Shown: positions 45,605-58,163 of the stretch, piece by piece | Layout of the letters: each line of letters starts with the position of its first letter | Position numbering within the stretch: the first letter of the stretch is position 1 | From: Notospermus geniculatus | Taxonomy: Eukaryota; Nemertea; Pilidiophora; Heteronemertea; Lineidae | NCBI GenBank assembly: GCA_002633025.1 | Contig: NMRB01000011.1 | Location: 659,826 to 723,825, forward strand | Reading direction: 5' to 3' | DNA length: 64,000 bases | Translations under genes and position numbers: made by a program | Notes under the pieces: model-generated | Seen by the model: the letters and a program-made list of their open reading frames with translations, nothing else | Database searches by the model: none | What the model was told of the DNA's origin: nothing

Positions 45605-46530
45605 ACCGCTTTTTCATGTTGATGACTTGGCTGGATTCCATTCCTTGCTTCTACACGTTGATGAATGTGGTGGATTCCATTATCATCGCTTCTTCATGTT
45701 GATGACTTGGTTGGATTCCATTCCTCGCATTCACACGTTGATGATTTGGTGGATTCCACTGTCATAGCTTCTTCTTGTTGATGGCTTGGATGGAATTTAG
45801 TCCTAGCTCTACATGTTGATGGTTATGTGGAATCAACCAGCAATACCTTCTTCATATCCAGCATCTACACATTGATGATTGTGGTGGATTCCACTGTCAT
45901 CGCTTCTTCGTGTTGATGGCTTGGATGGATTTCAGTCCTAGCTCTACATGTTGATGGTTACGTGGAGTCGACCACTCAATATACCTTCTTCTGTTGATAA
46001 CTCGGGTTGGATACCACCCCTGTAGCTTCTACATGATCAGATTCTTTATGTTACGGTAATGACGTTTCCACTCCTGGCTTCTACATATCGATTATTTACT
46101 ACTCCTAGGCTTCTTCCTGTTGATGCCTTTGATGGATTCCACTCCTAGCCACAGCATATTCATGATTTGGTTGATGCCACCACTCCTAGCTTCTTCCTGT
46201 TGATGCCTTTGATGGATCCCACTCCTAGCCTCTGCATGTTCATGATTTGGTGGATGCCACCACTCCTAGGCTTCTTCCTGTTGATGCCTTTGATGGATCC
46301 CACTCCTAGCCTCTGCATGTTCATGATTTGGTGGATGCCACCACTCCTAGCTTCTCCATGTTGATGACTTGGATGGATTCGCCCCTAGCTTCTACATATT
46401 GTTGATTTGGTGGATTCCACCACTCGTAATACCTATGCTGATGACTTGGATGGATTTCACTCCTATACGTGGGTTCCACCAGTCATAGTACGTGCTGATG
46501 AATTGGATGGATTCCTATTTTCTGCATGTT
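45605..46530 (+). repeat. Minisatellite, about 40-bp unit
   Basis: Roughly 20-23 diverged copies follow the pattern (C/T)TTCTwCATGTTGATG, then AyTTGGaTGGATTCCA, then CTCCTAGC. In 46100-46350 a dimeric unit of 80-81 bp has been copied recently: TTCTTCCTGTTGATGCC recurs at 46111, 46191 and 46272. The repetitive 65-codon open frame inside it (46167-46364) is a by-product of the repeat. Confidence 0.9.
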
Positions 46531-48375
46531 GATGCCTTGGATTGATGATGTTTACTTTTGTGCATTTCACTTGTCACAGCTTTGTTTTGTAGTTGACTTA
46601 GCTTCACAATACTGATGATGTATTAAGTTAATTTGACCACGGAACCCTGGCGGCCACCATACATGAAAATCAAATCCGGCAGAATCTCCTCTAGCCATTA
46701 CAGTGTGTTGATCAAGAGACTATTTTCCTTGCTAACATGCATGACACCAAGTCATCATTGTCACTTGAAGACACTTAAGAAAATATATGACAAATTGATA
46801 TCGGAATGTGAGAAGAAACCTATTTGTGAGTTTTACTGCGAAACTCATCATGTCACTTTTGTGCCTGGTGTCTGAATCCAGGGTAACATTGATGTAAAGG
46901 TATGCACTTAGATTTGCATGTTTCATCATGGAAAACCCATTATTGTCCATAGATCAAATAAAACCGACAGATGTAATATTCCTATATGATATTGAAATCA
47001 GGCTAGTGGGATGACTGTGAGTGAGCTGGTCTCCCGTGGTGTGGTAGTCTTGTGGTTTGGAGTTAAACGGCTGACGTTGAAAATTGGTAAATTGTGGGGT
47101 TTCTCTGTGGTCCATATTTCACTCTCAGGGGCTCTGAAATAAAAAAAATTATGAATGTCGTCGAGAATTTCTGTAAGGTGTCAAAATACATTTCTCGGTA
47201 TTTTAGACGTGCACTGTGCGCTTCAGTATGTGATAGTATGTGATAGCTTTCAGAATAACTCGGACCAAGTTCATTAACCTTTTTTTCTGCGTCCAATTTT
47301 CTAAGAGAGGGCAAAGTAATACATCGATGTTCTGTCTTAGTCCCTCGTCTTGATGATATAGGCGTTTCAGGACAGGTTGCTGTGGGTCTACAAATCCAAC
47401 GAATGGGGAACAAGCATGAACATGATATGATATTTAATATTGTTATTTTTTTCTTCGAGTAAACTAACCATCTCCGTGTAAATTTTATTTTATAATGTAA
47501 TGCAAAATGTAAATTTTATTACATCATGTAATGCATGTAAATTACATAACTTTTGTTGGAGCTCGAGAATGAGCACACTTCTGGCAGCGAAGCTTTTGCA
47601 ACTTCACTTCAAATGTGTGCCAGCACCACTCTGTAAGGTTTCTTAATAAAGTTCTCAATAACAAATGGGCAAGAGCTCTCTTTCTTTCCGTGTTCTTTTT
47701 TGGCGAGCTGGTGATTGTCTGGTGATAGAGGACAGCTGCGACTGCTAATTGAACAGACGTCCTCGAGTGATTTCGTGGCTATCCATAAGAATACCACATG
47801 GAACAACAAAAAGAGTATAAATCACCCAGAAAAAAACAACACAAAGAACAATTTCTTTGTCTTTTATTATCTTAATGGTCAGTTCCTTCGCCACGGAGGA
47901 AGGGACATCATATAAATACCGAGACAGATTTATCATAATCTTATTACTTGGCATGTAACTGGACCCGAGTGACCAAAGAACCAGTAGTGGTAAATCAATT
48001 GCAAAATTGCATTATTGCCAGAGGCGTAGAACTGAAGGCGTAAACAAGTCGAGAATGATAATCAATTTGTTAGACCTCCCAAGATAGAATCATACGTCTC
48101 CTATATATACAATTGTTTTAATCTGATTAATGCCTCTGTGCTGCAGTGACCATTGCTTCCTCATCAAGCATTGTTGACTTTGTCAAAATTGCAAAGGCAG
48201 CTACGATAAGGGAATGTTTCCCATGTGTTTAGGTTTGTTGAGCATTGCTTCCTTCTACTTCTTGATTAGATGTCTTGATTCTTGTTTATATAGCATACAT
48301 GTATAGCATTTTTTCTGCGTTGACGTTACTTCCATCACATTAGACAACCCCCATGCTTGAAATAAAAAGAAAACC
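46531..48375. other. Gene-free stretch
   Basis: A minus-strand 116-codon frame at 47063-47413 has no recognised domain. A small tandem repeat (ATGTAAATTTTATT..TGTAATGC, units of 28-31 bp) lies at 47477-47546. Confidence 0.45.
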
Positions 48376-49040
48376 TGAAGGTCAGTGACACCCAAACCTG
48401 TGTACTTGGCGAAAATCATTCTCTGAGTAAACAGATTTGCGTACTAGTATTTGTTTTATGCTTGTGTCTTCCACTAAAATGACCCCCAAGATATTTTATG
48501 CCTGTTGTTTCCAATATACATGTAGTACCGGTAGTGGAACTCCAGTACCACTCCTTCTTTTTTCAATCTTAATGTTTTCCTAACATGTCACAATAATGTG
48601 AACGAACTGACACTCTAAGTGTTCCAATCACAAGGATGAGTTTATTAGCTGCATGAAAAAAAATCAGTAAAATCTATTACAATCTGAGTAACACCACTGG
48701 AGAACTGAACAGATTATGACCTTATTCAACTTGCATGTCATGTCCCGCTTAAAGTAAGTGGGATAAATCAATGAAATGTATTGGGATTGATAAAAATTGG
48801 TTGATGAAAAATTGATCTTCGGGATTAAGTATTTGTTTGTTCACAAGCACTGATTGAAATTGTCATGGTATGTTTGACTGTTCACGTGATGTGGTTCACC
48901 CTTAATGTTTGGCACAAACTATCGACGTCATTCTGTGGTCCTTTGAACTGCTTTCATCACACGGTGCTATAGAAATCCATCCTGCTCACCCATTGCTTGT
49001 TTCTGGCTCTATCAATGGGAAGTGGTTGATAGTGCCAANT
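48376..49040 (+). repeat. Direct duplication, copy 1
   Basis: It is nearly identical to 49297-49955, with about four substitutions and one 6-base indel (GTATTTGTTTTATG against GTTTCATG). It starts TGAAGGTCAGTGACACCC and ends GTGCCAA next to an N at 49039. Confidence 0.95.
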
Positions 49041-49296
49041 TGAAATTTGGGAGAGTTTTTCTTTCATATGTACCTGTTATTAGTACTTGTAACTACCGCA
49101 TAACGGTCTCTTGGCGCATAATTTTTAATTTTTGTGTAGACTGAATGACGAGATGTAGTTGTTTCAATGATAAGATGTCTCTTTTCCGAGGATGACAAGT
49201 TAAAAACTTGTCAATTGACAAGATAGACTCTGTCAATTTAACATATTCTGAGAACGAGTTCCAGCTTGTCAGTACGACGAGAATTTTTTTAGAGTG

Positions 49297-49955
49297 TGAA
49301 GGTCAGTGACACCCAAACCTGTTTACTTGGCGAAAATCATTCTCTGAGTAAACAGATTTGCGTACTTGTTTCATGCTTGTGTCTTCCACTAAAATGACCC
49401 CCAAGATATTTTATGCCTGTTGTTTCCAATATACATGAAGTACCGGTAGTGGAACTCCAGTACCACTCCTTCTTTTTTCAATCTTGATGTTTTCCTAACA
49501 TGTCACAATAATGTGAACGAACTGACACTCTAAGTGTTCCAATCACAAGGATGAGTTTATTAGCTGCATGAAAAAAAATCAGTAAAATCTATTACAATCT
49601 GAGTAACACCACTGGAGAACTGAACAGATTATGACCTTATTCAACTTGCATGTCATGTCCCGCTTAAAGTAAGTGGGATAAATCAATGAAATGTATTGGG
49701 ATTGATAAAAATTGGTTGATGAAAAATTGATCTTCGGGATTAAGTATTTGTTTGTTCACAAGCACTGATTGAAATTGTCATGGTATGTTTGACTGTTCAC
49801 GTGATGTGGTTCACCCTTAATGTTTGGCACAAACTATCGACGTCATTCTGTGGTCCTTTGAACTGCTTTCATCACACGGTGCTATAGAAATCCATCCTGC
49901 TCACCCATTGCTTGTTTCTGGCTCTATCAATGGGAAGTGGTTGATAGTGCCAAAT
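49297..49955 (+). repeat. Direct duplication, copy 2
   Basis: This is the second copy of 48376-49040, offset by 921 bases before the indel and 915 after it. There is no gene in either copy. The 256-base spacer contains a short CTTGTCAATTGACAAG palindrome. Confidence 0.95.
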
Positions 49956-52006
49956 CCTTAGTTACCAGTCAGTCGCTCTTCACTGCTGTACGCTAGATTT
50001 CTCTCGAATATCATTTGACAGGAATCACTGACTCTAAACCATCATTCCTAGAGGCAATCTTTTTGCATGTGACTTAAGATTTTATAGGTCATTGTACCAT
50101 TTGCCAACCATATATTCATCTTGTTCCCATTCAATCATATTCTGTCCGTCATCTTGCTTGCCCGTTGGTCCAATCTTGATTGGATTACTCTACGGCACAT
50201 GTAACCACAGCTTCGATCTATCATCACACTTTAGATAGCTAATGTTCTTTATCTCGCCATTAATGTTGTCATATCAACCATGGACTCCATTACCTCCACC
50301 TCATATAACAGGTTTTGTTCCTCGGTTATTTACACCATTCATAAATCCACAAACAGCTGGGGACATGTTTCGAGAATTGCCACAAATGCGATATCACCAT
50401 CATAAAGTATGAATCATTGCATTTTCCTTGTGTGTATTACTTCACTCATACCATGTTCTGCACCACCAGTGCAAACATTTTTTTTCCTGTTGGTGCCTCA
50501 GCCGGATGTTTCAAAATGGATTTCACCCGAAGAATGTTGACGCTATTCTTTCATTGTTCATGTATCCATGGTGTTCGTGCTGATTTAAACACATGACATT
50601 TCCCAAAATTGACTTGTACGATTATTTTCATCTCTCGCTTTGCTTATTCCCAACCAATTTAAACTTGTCTGCAGTTGTTTCATCAAAGGCCAATGTAGTT
50701 GCCGGGAGGGGAGCACGAACATCATTTCCAGCTTTTTTGTGGCTAAATTAGCATTCTCTTCTTCAGTGCTGTCATCAGAACTTTCTTTTACTCGTTGGCC
50801 CCTTTCTGATAATGCCGGTCCACTTTCCTCGTAGTCTTGGTCATTCTCGTTCGGTCAGTGGCTGCTGGTCCAATGCCCTCACCGTGGGTAATTTCACCAT
50901 CAATATGGCCAGAAGCAGTTGGGCGAATAATACTTACTTAAAATTGTTCCCATGGCCATGCTGAAATGGACACTAGCCGAACCCAATTAGGCACCGGACA
51001 CTGTCCTGAGTGAATACCAATCGAACACAAAGATAAGGCCAGCTCGGAAATAGCATGGACGGTCAAGTTCCTTGTATCCTTGGTTGGTATTGTTATTCAA
51101 ACCTGACACCGATTGTCTGGGCAAACATGGAAAATGTTGGTTTTATCGTGCAGAAACTATTGTGAAGTTAATCATGCATGCTGTGTTGATCACTCCCATT
51201 GATTGTTGAACACTTTCTCTGCGGAAGGATTCTGCTCTTTCACCATAAACAGTGGCTAATGTCCAAGTGGTCAGATTAGCCGGGTAAAAGAATGGTAATT
51301 GAGATGAACAAATTAGTCCCCAGTGGATCCTTCAACTCTAGGCCAATTCGTGGTACTCTTGGCTATTGCTATCAATTTCCTCTGGCGCATTACCTGCGAG
51401 TATCCAAAGGTTTCAAATTGATTTTGAATAGCTTAACTTGGGACTGCAAGAACAATACACAGTGGTGTACTCTGCCCACTGAGCTGATGGATATTTGATG
51501 TGTTTTTTTTTTGCAACAAATGCATGAAAGATTCAATTTTTCTCTACCTATGGGAGATCTTTTTGTATCCAGCGGCTATGAGCAGGCTATCTCATTCTTT
51601 CATCAGCCCCACTCATTTTATTCCTTATCTGTTATTTCATATAATTCTATACTGCCTCTCTGTTCGCCGTTTGTAACTGTAGCTGATTCATTGTAAGAGG
51701 CGAGGGCACTTGTAAGTTCGCCAGAAGGTTTGCCCAAACCTTTTCTTTATTGAATAAAGTATGTTTAACTAAGTTGTGCAGGAAAGTCCTAATATTCTGT
51801 TAAGCCACTTACATTCGACGTCACTGATGTCACCAATCTTGGTTCAGAGTCCTAGCAAAGGAAGTTTTCATTTGACATATCGGAAGGTGTAAAAGTTGAT
51901 GGCTCGTGTGTACATATCTTTCCTCGGCCCATTTGGACACAGCGTTCACCTTCAAGCTATTAGCATGAACAAGGAAGTAACCTAAGACCTTCTTCGCAAA
52001 GCTTCC
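49956..52006. other. Gene-free stretch
   Basis: Several frames of 60-68 codons (for example 51292-51498 and 51511-51696, +) have no recognisable features. No repeat was recognised. Confidence 0.45.
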
Positions 52007-52193
52007 TAAAGCCCCTGTCACACTGTGGCGAATCCCTGAGAACTAGAATGAAATGGTCCATGGACCATGTACATACCTCTCTCTGTCATTACACTGTTAT
52101 GTCCAAAGGGGTGAGCACATGGTCCATGGACCATTTCATTCTAGTTCTCGGGGATTCGCCCGCCTAAGTCGCCAGAGTGTGACAGGGGCTTTA
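52007..52193. mobile_element. Foldback element with inner ATGGTCCATGGACCAT palindromes
   Basis: TAAAGCCCCTGTCACACT at 52007 pairs with the inverse ending at 52193. GAACTAGAATGAAATGGTCC is present in both arms. The right arm has about 15 extra bases (CGCCTAAGTCGCC). Each arm carries its own small palindrome, GGTCCATGGACC. Confidence 0.88.
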
Positions 52194-52305
52194 CACCTTA
52201 CGGATCGTAGGTTCATGGGTTGGCTGGTGTCTTTCCTTTCACCGTGCTTACCTCTTATGGATGGAAGATGAAACATCGACTTAAGGATTCGTCGGTCCTA
52301 TGGCA

Positions 52306-52347
52306 GCTTTGTGAATGATATGTTTATGCTTTGTGAATAAGGTCCCA
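52306..52347. repeat. Remnant of the TTATTCAC foldback end
   Basis: GCTTTGTGAAT occurs twice about 20 bases apart, and the second copy continues AAGGTCCC. This is the inverse of the GGGACCTTATTCACAAAGC end at 29854. Confidence 0.45.
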
Positions 52348-54639
52348 TCGGCGAATCTGGCACCATCAAACATGCTGCTAAATGATGTACTTTATCTGAG
52401 AAATAGATGCGATGAGATGGTTCAAAGAAGACGAATGGCCTGTCAGATATGTCACTTGATGCGTAGCTCAGAAATGGCAAACAACCTAATCTGATAGACT
52501 TCAATGAACTGAGACAGTGGCATTCAAATTTGCACTGTGAAGATGGCATTAAGGTTGGAGTGGCGAGTGCCCAATTCTTGCATTTGGCAGTTTGTACAGA
52601 GTGACATTTGGTTGAAGAATGAGACTGGGTTCTTGCCGATCACAGACATCTATACCGGACATGAATAATGATCTCTGCATACCAGAGACTGGTGTCACAG
52701 GCAGCAATTCCCATATTTTCTGGTGAACAAGTCACGAGGCAGTTTACCTTTTTGCCCTTACCCTTTGGTACGTAACTGTTCTGAAGAGATTCACGGAGAT
52801 AGATTATGGGCCACTCTCGGAGAGAAAATTTTCTGCTTCACATATTGCCAATGTTTGAGATTATCCCTGCCAGCATCCCACTGCCGTTGAGACCCTAGTA
52901 TGATATATAGGTGGTTATGGGCTGGATTTTGTTTTGTGATATTGACGTTTATGTGTCTGACTTTGGTTCGATCGATACATGGTATTTGATTCATTGACTG
53001 AGGTCGGCACGCTGTTGTAGTGCTGTTTGTTGCTTAGGAAATGTCGTTACGCCTTGGACAAATCATCAAGTCTTAAATTTCAACTGTTTGAATACATTCA
53101 TTGTGTTCAAGGTGGCAGGCTGACATGATATATGTATCATTTACAGTTGTAATATTGAATGTTTTTAACCCTTTGGCTTTGTTATACACGTATTTTGCAT
53201 TCCAATTAGACTCAAGAGCGACGTTTCGTGAAATGGCTAAAATTGACTTTATCTATTACTGTATTCCTTTAGATTCTGCGAAGGGCGAGAAGACTCAGCG
53301 CCGGGCATGAGATTAATCCCATACGGCCCAGGCTGAACCTTCTTTGAAACCCCTTACTTCTTTGAAACACCAATCTCGGTCCAGAGTTCTAGGAAGGAAA
53401 AGTCTTCACATCAAACGATCAGCTGCTATGCTTCAGCTCAGCGAGCGTCTTTCCTACACCGACATGAACTCCTCACATCAAGCTATGACACAAGCCGAAC
53501 CTTTTACACTAAACTAGAGCTGTGGAATGACCAAAAACCATCATCTCTATAGTTGTAGCTCAGTGATCCCACCACAGTCTACACAAGAGGTCGACACAGG
53601 AGACATGACACGTACATGTACTTTTAAAAGTCACACATAACCTATCACATGATACATAACCTTTTACCCAAACCATCTTATCTTAACTAGCCGTCGACTC
53701 TCCAAGAGCACGAATACCAATTTCTGTAATCAATTTCCCATAAAGTTATTGAATTAAACATAAGATTTAATGACAAATTTTTAAATACGATGATTTATTG
53801 GGTTTTGATGGTGCAGTGTTTGTCTTTTTTCTTGCTTGTAGTGTAAGACGTAAGTGTGCTTGGTACGCTTCATAGTAGTGGTATGATAAGATTAATTCAC
53901 TACGAAAGTAATCAATCTAACAGCTGAATGATGTTTGGGTCTCTGAACTGTTGCTCCTGTTTGGTCATTGCATCTCCTGGGATCAATCTATTCTGGATAG
54001 ATTCTCATTGATTTGTAGTCATCTGATGAGTGAATGAAAATCCATTTGTATGCACAACAGACCAGCTGATCAGAGAGAGCTGTGGGAAGAGATAAAAAAA
54101 GGAAGTCTCGTTGTTTCTTAAGAGATATCATTGAAGCAAGAGCCAAGTACCAAATACCTCATTGTCTTACGGTCAATAGTCTGTGATTTAATGTACGCGG
54201 GAGGAAAAATAGAACGAAAGAGAAGATGACACCATCCACACCGCTGCATCTATTGAGAGATACCGTACCGGTTACGGTGTTGTTCAAACCAAAGGATTGA
54301 TTCGCCTCCCCTCTTGAACGATATTGAACAAGTCTATAGAGTTTATCAAATTCCTCCAGACATGATGTAGTAATAAGTCAGGCTTACCATCAGTTGACAG
54401 GTTCATTGATCCAATTACTTACTGAATGAACAGGCAGACGTCATCCCCCACAACATCCATCTGGTGACAAGGCTTAGCTCAGAGTTGTAATCTAATATTC
54501 TGAATCCATTCTTTCCCTTGTCAATTCAACTTTGTCCTTTTAAGATACTTTTATCAATACCATTGCGAAGAATCGACCACTGGATTGCCCGGTTTTTTGC
54601 AGGGCTATAATGGAGTCAAAAAAATTCATCAAGTCAGTC
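52348..54639. other. Gene-free stretch
   Basis: No exon, RNA gene or repeat was recognised. Confidence 0.45.
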
Positions 54640-54840
54640 AACACGTTTTTTTACATTTTACTTTTTTATTTAGGCCTATTTTATTATATTTTTCCGTTTA
54701 TTTTTATTTGTATTAAAAAAAGATAATAATAAAAACTCGTTCGCAGCTATTATTTAGGCGCACTTTATTTTATTTTTATTTTTACTTTTTATTTAGGAAA
54801 TAAAAAAATAACAAACTTTCTTCGCAGCTAAAAACGTCAA
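54640..54840. repeat. AT-rich low-complexity tract with short repeats
   Basis: T/A-rich sequence contains repeated TTTATTTTTATTT, ATTTAGG(C/A) and TTCGCAGCTA phrases (two copies of the last, about 75 bases apart). Confidence 0.7.
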
Positions 54841-54869
54841 TCTACAGTATATACTCTACTTTCATCGAT

Positions 54870-55831
54870 TTAAGACCGGTTCTGGATATTCAAGCCACGC
54901 CCATTCTGTATAACTTTGACCTCATGGTTCGAATCCATGAATAGAGCTGACCATGTATGATTGACGTGTAGCCTGCCCCTGTGTTGTATGTTTACATCAC
55001 AATTCGTAAGCAATGCCTGGATAACCGATGCCGAATGAGTAGGCCTACCGCACTCACTGACCGTGGGTATTGCATAACGACTNTGACTTTGCTGTTGTCT
55101 CTTTTCATTGGAAGGATATATTTTCTTTGTCTCAGTGCAGGAAGCTGAGGTCTTCCTCACCAGTCCTAAAGTCCTTCTTATAGTCATCATTGTTGATGAT
55201 TATCCACCTCATGTCTCCTCACAAGTTAGCTGTCGCCTGTCAGAAGTTGTTAACGCTTGTAATCTGGACAGGAAGTTCTGAGATTTTCATTAGCTACATG
55301 TACGTTACCAACTTGGATCGAAACCAAATTGTTCGTATAGGCCTCAAATCTTTTCGTCGTCAATCTCCGAGTCCATACAGTTAGGTCGGCAAAATCCGTA
55401 ATATCTCGTACTTCAACGCAGGAGCGAACTGACAAAGTCGGAAGATTACCATCACCCATTAATTTGGACTGAATAATCGCAGCTAAAATGAAACCAGAAT
55501 CTGATACTGATGTCTGAAGCAAGTTGGACAATGACTAAATCCTTGACATTCCTTGCAGCGACCAAGCAATGGTTGAATCTACCAGACAAGTGGTCCGAAG
55601 TTTTTCTTCGCCGCCTGAACATCCATCAATCCTACGTCTGTCTGCCCCACAATGGTTGCTTTCCTTATCTTCTGGCTCCATTCTGTTGGCGGATGAATGG
55701 CGCCCCCTCCAGGGATTATGTGTTACCATCCTCTCTTTCATTACATTGGCAGGTGGTCCCTTGGGTTGAATCAACAAGAGTTTTTGACCAGAATGTGGGA
55801 CATGTTCAGGCAGCACGGGAATGCCTAACAC
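54870..55831 (-). pseudogene. Protein-like minus-strand segments, unidentified
   Basis: Minus-strand open runs at 55831-55535 (NPWRGRHSSANRMEPEDKES), 55531-55250 (GFILAAIIQSKLMGDGNLPT, then DITDFADLTVWTRRLTTKRF) and 55190-54870 (SECGRPTHSASVIQALLTNC) have protein-like composition. They lie in different frames with stops between them, and there are no convincing splice sites. An N at 55083 falls in the last run. No domain was recognised; it may be a decayed retroelement or chance. Confidence 0.2.
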
Positions 55832-57917
55832 TGAAATATTTTTTTTCGTTTGTTTTTTTGTGACTGTTTCTGTGAGTTTCCTCTTGATGTTTGCTTTGAT
55901 CTATGGCGTCAGGGTTTATTGCACGAGCATTTCAACAGTTCGTATAATAAAATACTTATCGTATGTCTACCTCCGAGAGAGGGAATCCCTGTTTTCTTTT
56001 TTTTTGCCTCATTGCAACCCATAAATCCTGCAGTCAATCTTATCTTGCTCCAACTATATCTTCCTTTTGTTGCCCCGAAGCAAGCAGACGATTTGTTTTG
56101 GGGTTGTTCGTCGGATATTTAGGAACGAGGAAAACAGTATTTTCAGACACATGTGTCTTAATTTGACTCTTTGGTGCTGGTATTGCTCATTGTGGCCAAC
56201 ACTTTGTAATGCTAATACGACAGCAATCTTTATTTTTTTAATGTTTATTTTATTTAGTCTGCGTTTTTTCGTCTATCAGTCAATGACACAGAAAGATATA
56301 GTGGAGTTCATCCTCAACATTGTTAGAACAAAATATACACACGCAGGTCGATTTCTTGGCACATTTTTGTTTCATGAGCGAAAAAGCAAGACAACTATTT
56401 TACGGTACCAGTGTCCAATTTCTTTCTTTGAATTCGTGCGAACAGGAACTCCAACAGATGACCTTCTTTTCCGTGACCTTGCATTTTTATACTAAAGTTG
56501 ACATTTTACTCTAACACAATTTTCCTAGAGTAGCTCTCAGTGGTGTAACGACCATACAAGTTCTAAATATGCTTTGTCAAAACACTCCCTTGTTGGTACT
56601 AGACCAAATGGATGACACATGATAACAAATGGACATCATTACAAATGTGTCTCAAAGGTCTTAGAAGGAACAATGGACATCGGTAAGATGAATGATGTCC
56701 TTTATAGTGAATAAGTATTTGCATGTAAATGTCTTTTTGGTCATCGTTGGATAAGACTCAGAGACGTGTCATGTACTTAAAGGTAGAATACTGTATGGAA
56801 TGTCGATGTCTTGCACTTTTGCAGATACCTGAACAAGAATGGCAGGGCTTAAGCTTTACGATATTTATGGTGTTGAAGGGTTAGCTTTGGCAATTAGCCA
56901 CAAGAGTTGGAAGTTTATCTTGCAGGGGCCGTTCGGTCCTTGGTGAGAACTCCGGAAGGCTGTCTGGGCTAATAATCTAATTCTCATTACTTAAAAATTT
57001 TGCTCCAAGAAAACCTCCTAGAAAAGTTGTCTCATTATTTTGACTTTCCAATACCACCAATGACCTTCTGAAGGATAAGCATTAATTTCCTTTGGGATGT
57101 TATTGGTCTGAGCCAATTGGAGAATGAATTCTCCATGAACTTAATTGGATTTGTCCAAATCCAATTTTGGTTCTGGTTGTTCTGTCATAGGTATCATGTT
57201 CTCCCAACACGGAGGGTGAGAGATTGTCTTTTTATGTCAAAATCAGTGGCTAATGCTCCTCTGCTCCAACATAAGGCAATGCCTCATTGCTACCAAAAAG
57301 GAAGCCAATAATGGATTAACTCTCAAATAGGCATTCAGAAACCACAATATTCCTTCTTTCCATATTCCATTTCCAATTTCATCTTAATTACAAAAACTTT
57401 ACCGCCTAATGCTCTCCAGTAAGAGTACAGATTAAGATTCGTGGATGAGTTGTTGATGTGCCACTTCATCTTTCATACCGAAGTCGAGCCATCCCAAGAT
57501 GGCAATCAACAAATTACAGGATATTTCCAATGTCCCACGCGGTAATTTAAGGCAAATTCAACCATACTCCAGCACTCTAGATGCACTACACTATACTAAG
57601 ATTTATGTTTACCTTTACCCTTTCAGGACGAGAACACTTTTTCCTGATCACCCATTGTTTATACGCTTACAGAACTAACTGATGATGTATCATTTATCAT
57701 CAGCGATATTTACTATCGACTGCGTTGAACAAAACGATCGTACGAGGACATGATCAAGTATTATCATGGACTGTAAAACACTATACTATAGAGTGAGCCA
57801 CTTTCATCAGGAATAGTGACATTCCAGTTAGCATTGCACTGCATGTCTCTCTCTGCTGCACGCACAAAATTGTTCCATTAATATTGATACTTCACTTTAA
57901 ATTATCCCCTGCATCTT
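55832..57917. other. Gene-free stretch with small palindromes
   Basis: T-rich sequence gives several overlapping hydrophobic frames at 55.8-56.5 kb that look like chance. Two short palindromes stand side by side at 57117-57133 (GGAGAATGAATTCTCC) and 57143-57166 (AATTGGATTTG and its inverse). Confidence 0.45.
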
Positions 57918-58163
57918 ATGCCCCTTCGTCTTTTTCAAAATTTTTACCATGATGCTTCAGATGAGTCATGTGATCCTACTAGAAGGGCTTGTAAATTCGT
58001 CAACCCGCAGCATATCATTCCCTGCCCTCATGAGGATCAACGCCATCAGACATTCATTCGGAGAACAAGTTATGGAATAAATAGCAATGAGCACTTCGGC
58101 AAGAGGATGGTACCCAGGGGTAACAGCAAGGCATTAATGCAACAATTAACTTTGGTAAATTAA
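57918..58163 (+). CDS. Small hypothetical open frame, 81 residues
   Basis: It runs from a true ATG to a TAA with hydrophilic, mixed composition (FQNFYHDASDESCDPTRRAC, then IIPCPHEDQRHQTFIRR) rather than the low-complexity look of most frames here. There is no signal peptide, membrane segment or known motif, no evident promoter and no splice partner. It may be a real small protein, part of an exon, or chance. Confidence 0.15.
   Translation: MPLRLFQNFYHDASDESCDPTRRACKFVNPQHIIPCPHEDQRHQTFIRRTSYGINSNEHFGKRMVPRGNSKALMQQLTLVN

Noticed and set aside
46167-46364. 65-codon open frame with internally repeated protein sequence
   Set aside because: It is produced by the 80-bp dimer of the minisatellite; the period does not act as a coding repeat and there is no promoter or splice context.
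45605-46530. Regularly spaced repeats considered as a CRISPR array
   Set aside because: Units are contiguous and gradually diverged with no unique spacers, and the genome is animal; this is a minisatellite.
54926-54936. Perfect pol III B-box (GGTTCGAATCC)
   Set aside because: No A-box at the right distance and no tRNA stems, so probably chance.
55821-56514. Several overlapping hydrophobic plus-strand frames, up to 142 codons
   Set aside because: T-rich DNA yields Phe/Leu-rich frames in all three phases. No frame stands out and there are no conserved motifs.
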